53,235 bases of DNA from Bigelowiella natans CCMP2755 (Eukaryota > Cercozoa > Chlorarachniophyceae), in contig ADNK01001594.1 of assembly GCA_000320545.1 (NCBI GenBank), positions 92,501-145,735 of the forward strand. Reading direction: 5' to 3'. This document shows, in pieces, positions 22,970-35,296 of this stretch (position 1 is its first letter; the number at the start of each line of letters is the position of its first letter). The notes beneath the pieces are model-generated. The model saw nothing but the letters and a program-made list of their open reading frames with translations. It made no database searches and was not told the DNA's origin. The position numbers were made by a program, and so were the translations under genes.

Positions 22970-23946
22970 CATATTGCTGCGCAGGTTTTGCACCTAGTAG
23001 CCACAGCCAGCAGCCAGCAGCCAGCGGCCAGCAGCCAATAGCCCGCGCAAATGTACATGCCGAAATATGTAGGCGATGTGTGGTTCTTCTCTAAACGATG
23101 CTTAGTACGGCACTTTGAATCTATCATGCAAATTTCTTTTTTTCTCAGCATGCAGCAGCAGCAAAAATAGCATTCAAGGCAGAAATAGGCTGCTAAAAAA
23201 GAGGAGCATAGTCCTGTCGTCGATTGTGGACGCAAATACATGGAGTGCTAGTTTGGAGTGAACGTTGAATGCCGCAGTGACGGTTGAAGTTTGCGACGGG
23301 CAAAGCTAGAAAGTGCCTTCTACCATGTGGCGAGACAATGCGAGAGACCCTAACTAGCGAATAATGCACATCAATTTATCCAGGCCCTTCTTTAATTTTT
23401 TTAGCTAACCTCACTCACATGCTTGAATGTGCCGTGCCTCATCCTTTTTCGAAGACGTCGGAATGGCACCAGGTAGGTTGTGAGGCATCGGTGAACAATT
23501 CTCCATTTCTCAGAATTCCGGGAATTATTGTTCATCTTGCATTTAGAACATTCTCCGATGTCTCTACATGAAAATCGCATTGATCCAAGGGGACTTTTGC
23601 AGACGTTCGAAGAAAGCAGAACGTGTGCATATAACAGACTGTTTTGAAAGTGCGACAACAAAATATGTGCTAAAAGTCTTGCAATTGACAATGTACAAAG
23701 AGCAGCCCTCAAACAGCTAACCAGGAATGGCACCCTCCTCGCGAATAACATAGAGATGGTGGGTGATTCCTCGGATGAAATAAAGAATGTTTCACACAAT
23801 TTTCCGAGATTCAATCCTTTATTTGAACTGGGATGAACCGGGAAAGGGTTTTTCGTTTTTCGCTTCATCGGAAGTTTTTCTCTTTCTTCTCTTCCGTCGG
23901 GCAAAGGACCATTTGAATCTGAATAAAAGAACATGTTGCAAATCAG
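22970..23946. other. Unresolved region; likely 5' exons of the MSP-domain gene
   Basis: It begins with a CAGC-rich stretch (23000-23040). From 23545 to 23830 there are long open frames on both strands: a plus-strand frame containing DNVQRAALKQLTRNGTLL, another plus frame, and a 177-codon minus frame. Upstream exons of the MSP gene must lie here, because the first resolved exon at 23947 has no Met. None of the alternatives gives a unique phase-consistent model. Confidence 0.35.
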
Positions 23947-24455
23947 GTGAAATCCGCCACAGCTTCAATACCATGCCTAGTTGTACCTCCGGTGACTACT
24001 GATAAAATGAAATAAAATTTTTGGCCGTATGTAATGTGCTCCCTTTTACCCATGATTAGGTCCTTCGCTTTTCAAATGCAGAGGTGAAGCTCTAATGTAA
24101 CTTTGTATAGTATTCGAAGACATTGGCGCTCACTTCTGACTGTTTGTGACAAAATTTTTCTTGCCATTCTTTCCAGAGCGGTCATAAACAGGTATGCGAG
24201 CTACCTTGAACAACACATTTTAATTTAATTCCAGTTTTCGATTTACTTTCATTTTTTTGCCATTGTTGTATACGATTCCTTCAACAATCAGATCTTGACT
24301 GTGTACAACCCCTTAAATTTCTACGTCGAGTTTAAAATACTCTCAACGCGTCCTGATTCCTACGACGTCATCCCCGCTACAGGTACGTAAGTAGTTGTTG
24401 CTGATCCAGCTGTAGTAGCCATGTTTTTATTCGATTTAGCTGCTTTTTATGATGT

Positions 24456-24521
<66 letters not shown>

Positions 24522-25251
24522 ACATCTTAACTCCCAGTCTTCCATTGATGTAGTGGTAATATGAATTAAGTTGTCAGTAGGCCCCGACATCATTCTAACA
24601 GCACCCACTAATAGTACTAAAACAACATAAATTGCAATTACTGATACTAACACTGCTACTACTACTATCACACAACAGCTGCTGCTTGCTACTGTTACTA
24701 CGATACCTGCTTCTACACACCTAAAGAACATCACCATCACATGATGACGCACTTCTTGCAACATTCTTGGCAGATAAAGTTAAAGGAGGACGGCGAGGCT
24801 GTGTCCAAGAAACACAAATTTTTAGTGCGTGTATTCAATACGAAAGCCTCTGTCGCGGGAGATCAAGTCGTCACCGTAGAGTACAAGAGGAGGAGGAAAA
24901 ATGCGAAAAATGTATCAGTGGTAACGTAAGCGCTTACTCTTAGAAATAGAGCATACTAAATGATCCTACAACTTCTTATTAGGAGGCATTGCACAAATTG
25001 AAACATGAAGTTGTCCGCAGTAAGACTATATTCTGTTAATCCATTTTCTCCACACTAATTTTCTATCATATAAACGATCAGAAAATGTCGAAATGAATAT
25101 GAGAAAGAAGAAATGGAATATATATCCCTTCATCATCGGTGGCCTCCTCGTCGCCTTGTTTGCCTCTTATGAAATATCATCACTGAGCTCTACTTCAAAG
25201 ATGTTTATATCCTACCTCATTGGTCAGCAGAAGAGCAATTTTGCAAGCTAA
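23947..25251 (+). CDS. MSP-domain (VAP/MOSPD-like) protein with C-terminal membrane segment; 5' end unresolved
   Basis: Major-sperm-protein-fold protein, by analogy an ER-anchored adaptor at membrane contacts. Exons: 23947-23991, 24060-24083, 24177-24191, 24292-24382, 24521-24555, 24774-24920, 24983-25019, 25082-25251. All phases agree: 187 residues plus stop from the first resolved codon. The MSP strands read CLVVPP, VLRFSNAE, SGHKQ, ILTVYNPLNFYVEFKILSTR, DSYDVIPATG, SSIDVV and KKHKFLVRVF. They parallel human MOSPD1/2 (VFPTEL, HKQVLTLYNP, FKVLCTTP, DKF). The last exon gives a basic flank and a hydrophobic segment IYPFIIGGLLVALFASYEI near the C-terminus, consistent with a tail anchor. An (AT)n tract at 24462-24519 immediately precedes an acceptor. 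No start codon is in the resolved part, so one or more upstream exons are missing. Confidence 0.8.
24462..24519. repeat. (AT)n microsatellite abutting a splice acceptor
   Basis: Nearly 60 bp of perfect AT ending in TATAG, which is the acceptor of the 24521 exon. A similar 40-bp AT tract at 27327-27366 lies in an intron of the downstream membrane-protein gene. Confidence 0.92.
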
Positions 25252-26599
25252 TTTTATTCTGAGTTGCTAATGAGTTGCTGCTGTTCGGTCGTGACATACG
25301 TTTTGTGCTCTCTTCAGGAATCTGTGTGACCCTAGCTTATTCTGGAGATTGGTGATTGGTTCACGGAGACGACGTTAGCTATTTGAATTGATGCGGTTTG
25401 GAGATACAGAAAATTTAATATGGGCAGTAGACAACTTGACGTCGTTATGAGAGTAGCAGTGGCACTAGTTGAAATTTACACTATTCTGTTATCTGTGATG
25501 CTGAATTAGTTCGTTGTCAAAAAGACATCACGATGCGTACCTTGCCATATGCAATTAACAAAAATCTGTCTTGAAGGAAAAAAATAAGTAGAAATACAAT
25601 CCCTAATGTACGATGCGGCTCATAGAAATATAGCATAAATGAACGTGGATGCATGTGGAAAACATTAAAATTTCTGTCATTGGCGAGGCAATCATCTCTA
25701 GCTAGCTAGATCTAGCCAAGTGTGACATCGCCCGTTATGCATTGGCTTGTCTGTTCTTATGAAAAACGTGATCAACATTGTGATAGCAGCGGAAGACACT
25801 GGGACATTCTAGACAATTCTGCGGGCCATGCTAGCAGGTAGCATGTCCTGCGTGCTAGCTAGCTAGCATGTCCTGCTACACTGTGGACACTAGCTCGCAT
25901 AGGGTACCCAGTGTTAATGCTGTAGCTGTTGTACCAACAACATCGCAGCGCCTGCAAATGCCAACGCACGCAATTGTGCACAATTGCTTTCAAACAACAA
26001 ACAGTGACATGGCAGGTTCAAACAAGGCGGCGCTTGTGCAGGCCAAAAGTTGCCACAAGCATCGGCCGTGCGTACAGCTGTAGAGTTGTAGATCAGCTGA
26101 GATGCTGACTGAATTCTGTGCAACATTTTGCATGGATTAGCTATGGATGATGCGAAACGCTCCGTCCAGTCGCGGTCTGGCAGGATTCTGCACAGCGTTG
26201 GCGCTTGAGACATCCATGGATGGCATCGACAATTCTAGGAGAGATCCATTGAACACCACGTACACCACTCTCTTGTTTGAAAAACGAAAAATTGTAATAA
26301 ATCGGATTGTTTTTCTGCCTGCGACAAAGGAAAAACACCAGGTTCTGTAGTTATTGTCGTCGTAATATTTAGTCAAGACATAGCCCAGTGGGGTGTATGC
26401 CATTACTGGAATTTCTGAGTGCCCCCCCTTCCTGCATGCACCAAGATGGTCGCGCAGACACCCGGTGTGGATAAATATTTAGGAAAGAAATAGCTTTGAA
26501 TTGATCATTTATGGTAGTTGTTGTTATCTGGGCAAGTACGATATCGATTACAGAAACTTGACTTTGTCCGTTCTTGATCGATTCTCATTATCGTTTCAG
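25252..26599. other. Intergenic region rich in CTAGC/GCATGC-type palindromes
   Basis: Contains clustered GCTAGC, CTAGCTAG and AGCATGTCCTGC repeats at about 25700-25880. Open frames at 26137-26403 (-) and 26147-26350 (+) overlap antisense, lack splice or family support and are not called. Upstream exons or the 5' UTR of the membrane-protein gene may lie near 26470-26560. Confidence 0.45.
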
Positions 26600-27324
26600 A
26601 GCATACCCTGAATTTTTGTGGTTACAGTCTGCCATTCGCCTTTCATCTCATAACATAAATCGCAAAGGTTTGCCAGCCGATACAGACGTTGCAATCAAGA
26701 CGAAAATTGACATTTCAGCGACACTGAAGAGCTTCGCGTTTAAGATGTCGGGCAGAGTGGATCAGGGATTAGAGGCCCAGAACAGACGAAATGCTATCAA
26801 ACGCCGAGCTAAGGAGGAATATCCCGTCGCATATATTGTTTATGCTCTTTCGTCATTCACATACACAATGGTAATAAGTTCACAATGCATCGAATATGCT
26901 GCCTGACATTGGTACTTGGAACTGTCCACAGCTGGGAATCTCAATGTTGACCATATTCCGGGATCTTCCACACAGTTTCCGAGAAAATTGTCTCATCAAC
27001 CTCGATCTCTACGCAGTCCTGCTTGTAATTCAAGGGTAGAAGCGGCCTCCGTACACAGATGGTCAATAAAGATAATCATTTTTTGTCCTCCCTGTAACTC
27101 AGGCCTGTCTCATTTTGGGCGGATGTTCTGGAAGACATGATATGGTACCGATAAGATGAAATTTCAAACCATCGTGTAAACCTCTTTTAACGTGTCTTTT
27201 GTGGATAACCATCACTTTACACACCAAGGATGCGGAAGGGTTTAGGTCAATTTTGTGATTCTTTACTGGCTCCAACTCTCACGGTGCTTGCGATTTCAGG
27301 TGATGATTACTTGTATAAAAGATG

Positions 27325-27369
<45 letters not shown>

Positions 27370-28066
27370 TTTGAGTTTAGACATATGGTATTTGATCTAT
27401 CTGTTAAAACGTATTCAGGATCATTATACTGGGGCGAGCTCTTGAGCAATGAAGAGCTGTACTTAGCCAGGACTCTTATTACAGGTCGGATTGGATCGAT
27501 GAACTGTCCCTATCTAAAACCCATTAGAATAATATCCATCATATGCCACTACTCTCATCGCTCAATTATTCTTTCACATAATCACCCGTCTCTATTTCGT
27601 ATGTTATTTGTCTCAGGACCTATCATATTCTGCGTAAATCGGTAGATCGCACCCATAAAACGGCATATTGATTTTGATTTTCTCATAATACCGCAGTATT
27701 AGTTTCACAAACCAATGCATCAGATATTTAGATGGTATATGTATCTGCTCACAACACAACCACATAATTATGTAAGTACTGTAGTATATTTACGAGGCAA
27801 CTACTGTCTTTTAGGATGGTAACTGGCAAGTTCCCTGAAAAGTTCATTCTTCATTCTCTCTGGCACATCAGCATGCCAGTAATTGGAGCGGTGAGTACGG
27901 AGTATGCAGAGGGGCTGTTGTACACGCATAAGCATGTTGCGGGAAAGAATAAAATCTATTCCATTTTAGCAATATCGTAATATTGGTCACTGAACATGAT
28001 CTTTACATTTAGATGTTACTATCGACGATAATCTCCAGACGAAAACTTGACGAGGTGGTTGAGTAG
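26600..28066 (+). CDS. Multipass membrane protein of unknown function, 8 resolved exons
   Basis: Exons: 26600-26870 (in-frame ATG at 26745), 26932-27035, 27103-27144, 27229-27299, 27419-27484, 27617-27641, 27815-27890, 28013-28066. From ATG 26745 this gives 187 residues plus stop, with consistent phases. If translation starts further upstream there are about 49 more residues, including AYPEFLWLQSAIRLSSHN. Hydrophobic segments in order: YPVAYIVYALSSFTYTM plus LGISMLTIF, LYAVLLVIQGPVSFWADV, LLAPTLTVLAISG, LITGPIIFCV, and FILHSLWHISMPVIGAMLL, suggesting about five membrane passes. The C-terminal HSLWH motif with two His in a membrane segment recalls metal-site multipass families, but I cannot assign one. 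Located 1.3 kb downstream of the MSP gene, same strand. Confidence 0.72.
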
Positions 28067-28588
28067 GAACCCTCGCTGATGCAATGAGAATACAGCACAA
28101 CGCAAAGGCACACGAACTAAGTGGCATTAAAATTTGACAACATTAATTAAACGACTCCGTCATCAGTGTGTCAAGCTGTTTTTCATGTAAATTGTCATTA
28201 CCAACTGTAAATTGTGAACAATTTGTTGCATGATGTGATCATTATGATATTCTGTATTTGTCACTGCAACTGTGAGCAATTTCCAATATTTTGGGGGTTT
28301 GGGTGTTTCTGGCTGCGGTGCAAGTAGGTTGCAACATTCATCGTGTGAGGTGCATCATTCCAACTGCCCGTGGTCTTGGCCACTCCCAATTGTGTGCACG
28401 ATCACTGATGTCCATTCGACGCACATGCGCGTTGCACAACTCAAACACGAGATGCCGTGCACTAGATGCACACTGAGCGCACGATTGCACGATGGGCGTG
28501 TGTACCAGTCACAGCCAGAACTATTGTCAGAATGACATCCTGTGTGGATGCGTGTCCTCTCCTCCCTGTCCGTCATTCTGCTCTCCTC

Positions 28589-28643
<55 letters not shown>

Positions 28644-28756
28644 TTCTTTCTCTTTCTCTTTCTTTCTGGCTTTCTGCCTGTGCATGTGTGTGTTCTCGGT
28701 GCATGAGCGTCTTCAATTGTGTGCGCACACGTTCTAGACGTTGCTTTTGTCAGTGT

Positions 28757-28799
<43 letters not shown>

Positions 28800-29618
28800 C
28801 GAGAGAGAGAGAGATGGAAAGAGGGAGCGAGAGTTGCGATTGTTGTGGTTTTTCCAATGGTGACTAGGTGAGGGATGTTGATGGTGTTGCAACGTGAGGA
28901 ACAGGAATGCCTCGCTTGTTTTCTTTCGTTCAGTTGTTTGTTCTCAATTTGGCCCATGTCAATGCTGCTGTGTTGTCTTGTCCAGTTCCACGCGAAGGGC
29001 AATGATTGTTGTGGTGATGATGACAACGAGATTGATGCGACCACAGTCATCACCAGGTCGTCGGGGTTGTGACGACAGACTGCTAGACTGCATGCAACCA
29101 TCAATTGTGCCCGAACATTGAACATTTGGCTTCACATTGCTGCAGTCACCACGTGCGAGCAAGCACCTCATGATTGATTGATTGATTGATTGATTGATCA
29201 ATCCGTGTTAACGAGTGGAGCAATCCCAAACTGAAGTGGATGATGTGAACAGTCGTGTGCCCTGGATTCAGGCACCAAGAGCGCATTTTTTTTTGCAGAC
29301 GGCTCGATTTCCATCCCCCGTTTGCATTTTGCGTCGCTTCTGTTCCTACGACAACTAAATCCAGGACATGGTGAGTAAAATGGGCAATTAATTTCCCTGT
29401 CACTCCGTCTGCGAGCACCAGCTCTACGGCAATGTGCATCTCTGCCGAAGGATGCAAATGGCCATGTGTTTTAAAGCGACGACAAGACTAAAGGCTTGCC
29501 TTAGTACGCATCTTCATGGGTATCGTCTATCATCTTCCAACTCCATAGAAATAGTTTTCAAAAGTGCGGACAACAAGCTTCTTCTGTCGCGTCCACTCTC
29601 CACTGTCCACTGTCCACA
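28067..29618. other. Intergenic region with low-complexity repeats
   Basis: Holds a CT-rich tract at 28580-28670, a GA tract at about 28758-28816 (roughly complementary to the CT tract, so able to pair), and a (TGAT)n repeat at 29171-29199. The long minus-strand frame at 28355-29125 is dominated by these repeats and is not called. Upstream regulatory region of sulfatase B. Confidence 0.5.
29171..29199. repeat. (TGAT)n tetranucleotide repeat
   Basis: About seven perfect TGAT units upstream of the second sulfatase gene. Confidence 0.9.
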
Positions 29619-31498
29619 ATGTGCTCCGTACATCTATTGGCACGTTTCCTTTTCTTGACTTCCTTCAGTAGCATTGTTGGTAAGATTTAGTATGGATGCA
29701 TGTATACGCTAACGGTGAAAGTCACATCGGCAACATGTTGCTGCATTTAATGGAAAATGGAAGTGATTTTCGCAATTGGTAGAAAGTGTTTTTGAAGATC
29801 ATTATGAAAAGTGGACACTCATTATGTGCAATTATGTTTTTAGGCGAGAAGGGTGATTCATCTACACCTTTCAAACCCCACATAATTTACATTCTAGTGG
29901 ACGATTGGGGATGGGCTGATGCAGGATATCACAGAGAGGTTAATGATTCGGATTTGCAGACACCAAACATTGATGATCTTGTCAGAAATGGCGTTGAGTT
30001 GGATAGATTCTATACGTATAAATTTTGTGGACCAAGTCGGTGTGCAATTCAGACTGGCAGGAATCCCATCCATGTCAACGTGCTCAATGATGAACCTGAT
30101 GTCGCCAATCCTGGAGATCCTATCAGTGGATATGCAGGAATCCCTCCAAATATGACTGGAATGGCATCTATTTTGAAACGAGCTGGTTATCGAACTCATG
30201 CAGTAGGGAAATGGGATGTGGGTATGGCATCGCAAGCTCAGCATCCCAAGAATAGAGGATATGATTCATGGCTCGGATACTGGCATCATTGGAACGATTA
30301 CTGGACTCACTATGAAGAAGAAGATACTTGTAATGGATCAAAGTTAAGAGATTTGTGGAAATATAATTCTTCCTATGATGGGCCTGCTTTTGAAGCTAAG
30401 AATGGGGGAAATTGTTCTCAGGAGAATCAGCAGCCTGAAGGGGAAATATGCGTGTATGAAGAAGAGATGTTCAAGTCCGAGGCCTTCCAGATTGTCCGTG
30501 ATCACGCTTCAAGTCACAAAGAGGAGCCTTTGTTCCTCTTTTGGAGTCTTCATCTTGTCCATGCCCCAAACCAAGTTCCAGACTCTTACTTAGAAAAGTT
30601 CAAACATGTAGATGATCCCCGACGACGAGTAGTCAACGCTATGGTGTACTATATGGACGAAGAAATTGGAGAAATGATTAGGTTACTGAAAAATGAAACA
30701 GCAGGGACCAATATTTGGAATCAAACTCTGGTAGTAATTCATAGCGACAATGAAGGTCCTCTTGAAGCCAGAGAAGATGCCATTCGTAATGAATCTTCCC
30801 TAGCCAATAATTGGCCTCTCACAGGAGGCAAGGGTTCTAATTGGGAAGGAGGTATTAGAGTGAATGCCCTTGTCTCGGGTGGTATAATACCGCAGAATCG
30901 TAGGGGGGAAAAGGAGACTGGATATGTGACAGCATGGGATTGGTACAGTACTTTTGCTAGGCTAGCGCGGGAAGATCCATTTGATTATGAATCTTCCAAA
31001 GTTGGACTACCTCCCATTGACTCGATTAATGCATGGCCTACCCTGACAGGCAATGCGAACCAAGAGAGTCGTAAGGAAATAATTATTGGAGATGCAACGA
31101 CTTTCGTATCTGGAAATACACTTGTGGGCGGTTTAATAAGAGATCAATATAAGCTTTTGGTCGGCAAAAAGGATGGGGAAGGGGTCATCGGTTATTACGT
31201 GCAAACGGGCCCGTATTGGCCGAATAGTACTACTCCCAAACTTCCGCCAAGTTGGCCTCATTTTAATACGAAAGTATGCTGTAGAAAGGTTGAAAACGGA
31301 TGCCTATTCAATATCTTTGATGACCCAAGTGAGAGAAACAGCTTGAGTGAACAGAAGCCGGATCTTTTCGTAGAACTACTATCACGTGTTGACAACGCAC
31401 AGCTTTCAGTTTTTTCTCCAAATCGAGGGGAAAAGGATGATGAAGCATGCGATGTTGGAGAAAACACTTATAATGGATATTGGGGACCATTTCTCTAG
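29619..31498 (+). CDS. Arylsulfatase (ARSB-like, secreted), 2 exons
   Basis: Second sulfatase of the window, 571 residues. Exon 1 (29619-29679) encodes a signal peptide, MCSVHLLARFLFLTSFSSIV. Donor GTTG|GTAAG and acceptor TTTTTAG join it in phase to exon 2 (29844-31498), and the 1,716 nt divide by three. A start inside exon 2 (ATG 29804) would give a poor leader, so the spliced start is preferred. Catalytic landmarks: VDDWGWADAGYH, formylglycine motif CGPSR with Cys82, GKWDVGMASQ, FLFWSLHLVHAPNQ, HSDNEGP, NNWPLTGGKGSNWEGG. It is collinear with the minus-strand sulfatase but has one intron instead of seven, is richer in A/T and lacks poly-Ser runs. Probably acts on extracellular sulfated glycans; substrate unknown. 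Confidence 0.95.
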
Positions 31499-32191
31499 CT
31501 GATGATGCCGTACGTCGTATGACTGACATCAAGTTATCTAATTTAAATGCTAGCGTAGTGCAGACAAGCGTTAGTACACATTGCACAAGTAGCATCTGTA
31601 ATCGATGCTTTACATCAAAATTGTTGCGAAAGAGGACATTTAGTGGCAATGGACAGAACTAGAGAAACGTGTGCACGCATCTTGCATCGGCATGAATCAT
31701 CATCAACCTAGTCATGGTCATACTGCAATGCTAGAATGCACAGCATGCATGCTTGTATCCAGAAACATGAATGCGCGTTTGTTTTAATCGACAAGGTCCA
31801 GGCTAGCAGAGTGGACATCAACCAAATCAGGCATGCTAGCATTCCACAAAGTCGAAACGTCGTTGGGCGGCATCTCTAGATGTGCTAATCTAAATCGACA
31901 TGGCCATGTCTGTGGTGCACATGCCAGGCTAGCTGAGGATCATCGCGCCTGGCATGTCTTTGTCAGTTGCAGCGTGTGCATGATGCCCCTACTTCTTCAT
32001 AGTCTGGCTCAAAATGAGCAGCTGCACCTGTGCATGCTAGCATGGTTCATGCACACTGCTGCGTTCTTGGCATGAAACGATCGAACGCAGCTCAGCGCGG
32101 CTATTTGCTAGATTCACAACCTCACAAATGCTGCCAGTTTTCAATCAATAGTCATTAATTGTGTGATAAATAAATTTGAGATAGAATCCTA
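31499..32191. other. Intergenic region between two convergent genes
   Basis: No coding frame of interest. Enriched in GCATGC, GCTAGC and related palindromes (31680-32060), like the spacers at 25.7 kb and 39.4 kb. It holds the 3' ends of sulfatase B and of the minus-strand gene. Confidence 0.45.
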
Positions 32192-32704
32192 CTACTGCAT
32201 GCACTGCGTGCTAAGCCAATTGACGGCTGTTATTAGAAGAGACTGGTTGCTCATCACATCCTCCGAACTCAAAAATTCCTTAAATGTCTTTTTGGCATTA
32301 TCGATGAAGTAACCAGTCTTTTCATTGGAGGTCTTGTGAAAGAATTTTCGCATCTAAATTTGGACAGAATCAGTCATGAATGATGTAGCAGGAAAAATAG
32401 ACGTTGGAAGAGTCATTCGGTTTCATGGGACGTAAGACAGCTGCAATTCATAGATTCATTAATATAGAAGGAATCGTTAATACCCTTTCAAGTGGCTGAG
32501 ACATAGCGTCATAACGGGGCAAGGGCATGCCAAAAGACCGTGGATACTCCTCAGAATCACCGTCCAAGAGCATCAGAATGCGCCTCTAAATAATGTTGAT
32601 CGTGATATTGATTAGATTATTATGGGTAGCATATTTGCAGGAAGTAAATAAATTATGGTCTTGTGGAATGATGCAGATTTTTACACATATTCTTATTTAT
32701 ATGT

Positions 32705-32780
<76 letters not shown>

Positions 32781-33679
32781 CACCTCCAATTGGATTTGCA
32801 CAGTTTGCTGTAAAAGTTCCTTTCGAATTGACTCGATAAAAGCTTTCAATTTGAAGAGAAGATGGGACTGTCGTTTTCCCGTGATATCCACTTTCAGTGA
32901 TGCTGATAGTAGATCTGGAGCATTTCTATCATTACGTCCCTCATCCCCCCCCCTTTCCTCCTCTTCGGGTTCATCTTCCTCGGCCCAGGTACACTGACTG
33001 TTATCATAGCTTTCCTTCCGAGTATGTTGGTGTCCCCCATCATTTTCTTCTTCTTCTGGCTGCTGTCCCCTTTGTGCTGCTTCTGATTCTATATCCTGAC
33101 ATTTCTCAGGTGGATGGAGCAGCGAGTGAGACAGGAGGTTGAAGGCTGAGGGCACTGGAACTCTTCTTCGAAGATTCACCTGGATGCGGGAAGTTAGAAT
33201 ATCTGAATCATCAGTTTTCGACTAATTCAAAAGCATACTGCCGTTGCTACTACTACTACTACTACAACGACGACTACTACGACTACTACCACCACCAGCT
33301 ACTATTTATTACAGCACTTTACCATAGTTCTCAAAGACGAATATACTGCCAGCGTCAAGTGGAGCAGATCCTTCCTTACCCTAGTGCTAACGAATGGAGG
33401 AGGAGGGCCGTCTTGGCGACAAATGTAGACAAGTATAAGTAACTCGATCGTTTATCAGCACATGCAGCATTCATAGAACCCAAGCATCGTTATTACTACC
33501 ATAACTGCCATTACCTTTAGCGTCTTCTTCCTGCTCATCATTCATCCATTCTGCCACTGCTGCCGTGTCGATAAGTCGGTGTAAAAGCCCAGTGTACGTG
33601 CACACTGAAGGCACTTCGATGCCAACGGTCAGGTGCAGTGACATTGATGATGTCGCAGAGGGAGAAGGAACAGAGTCCT

Positions 33680-33715
<36 letters not shown>

Positions 33716-34270
33716 GTTATCGTTATCGTCATCTAGAATTCTAAGAAGAAGTCCTATTTCTCGAATATGAAACTGACATGATGGTTATCATCGCCGTCGC
33801 TGTCACGCACGGCAGTTGTTGTTGTTGTTGCTTCGTGCATGACCCCGGATGGAAGATACCTTCATTATGTAGGAAAAATGCTATGAGGATAATGAACGGT
33901 CATGGTAATGATGATGATGATGATGATGGTGATGATGGTGATGATGATTTTATAGTGTGCGTATTACATTATGTCTCCTGGCCTTAGCAGCACCCTCGGC
34001 ATTAACAACTCTCCGATCTGCTCGTACATAGCCCACCACACACAACAAACACCCAATTCCGCAATATCACTCAAATGTATTCATCTTACTCTGCCTCTGA
34101 TGCTGCAGAGCTAGATCTCGTGCTGCTTCTCATTGCTGTGTATTAACATCATTTTTATCGAAAACCTCATCGTCTCTGGGCTTGTATTTCTGGTCGAAGC
34201 GGCTCAGTGGCACCCCTCCCTAAGTAGGAACAGTCCATCATCACATAAGCAATGTATGGAGGAAGAGATT

Positions 34271-34313
<43 letters not shown>

Positions 34314-34893
34314 GGGGGGGGGAGGAGGAGGAGGAGGAAGGGGCATGAGTTTGTGGAATAAGTAGTACCTTATATAGACTCCATACTTTAGAACCATAAA
34401 CCTTGATGATATTGACTATTATCACTACTACACCACCTCTTGGCATCGCCATCATCACCACCACCATTCATTATAGTTTCCATAGTTTTTCCTGCTCTGG
34501 GCTCATTCGAAGGCAGCAGCATGATGCGACGCACCCCCCACCTGCAAGACGACGCTCTCCATATAGTCCCAATGAGCTTCGAACGCCTGGCTGCGAAGAG
34601 ATGTTGAGTTGTATGGATTAGTCGCCGTTGTCACACACGCGCGCGCGCGCGCACACACACACACACACACACAGAAACAACAAGATGGCGAGGGGTGATT
34701 ACGCTATTGACCGCTAGTATGAGCATTCAACCGTTGATGACGACTTTTCTATCTCTATTGCTACGGCTCAAATCATCCATCATCAGCATCAGCATCAGTG
34801 GTGTGCTCCATGCCAAAGCCGATGTTAAAAGCTCTACTGACAACTAGCGGTAATACCTGTCAGCGGGCGTTAAGTACATGTTGACCTAACAGC

Positions 34894-34946
<53 letters not shown>

Positions 34947-35141
34947 ATCGTAAGAATTCAACATAATCCATCGTGCACTAGGAAATATCATGCTGATTGT
35001 GCGGATGTGGAGCAGCTCCGGTCATCTACTATTTTCTGAGTTCTATTGTCTATGCGGTATAAACTAATTTCAACGTCGCATGACAACACCACCGTACGCA
35101 CATACACACACACACACACACACGCGCGCGCGCAAATATAC

Positions 35142-35180
<39 letters not shown>

Positions 35181-35252
35181 CTTGTAATTACATCGACTAT
35201 GGATTCGAAGTCCGATGCCAAATCTTTTGCCAGTAGTTCAATCTATTGAAGT

Positions 35253-35296
<44 letters not shown>

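Noticed and set aside
23640-23660. Selenocysteine TGA in a plus-strand frame
   Set aside because: No conserved redox context or SECIS-like element; a short intron or non-coding DNA explains it better.
28355-29125. 256-codon minus-strand open frame
   Set aside because: Composed largely of CT/GA repeat translation (Arg-Glu and Ser-Leu runs); no splice or family support.
29786-29843. Sulfatase B start inside exon 2 (GTG 29786 or ATG 29804)
   Set aside because: An upstream exon with perfect donor, acceptor and phase supplies a true signal peptide.
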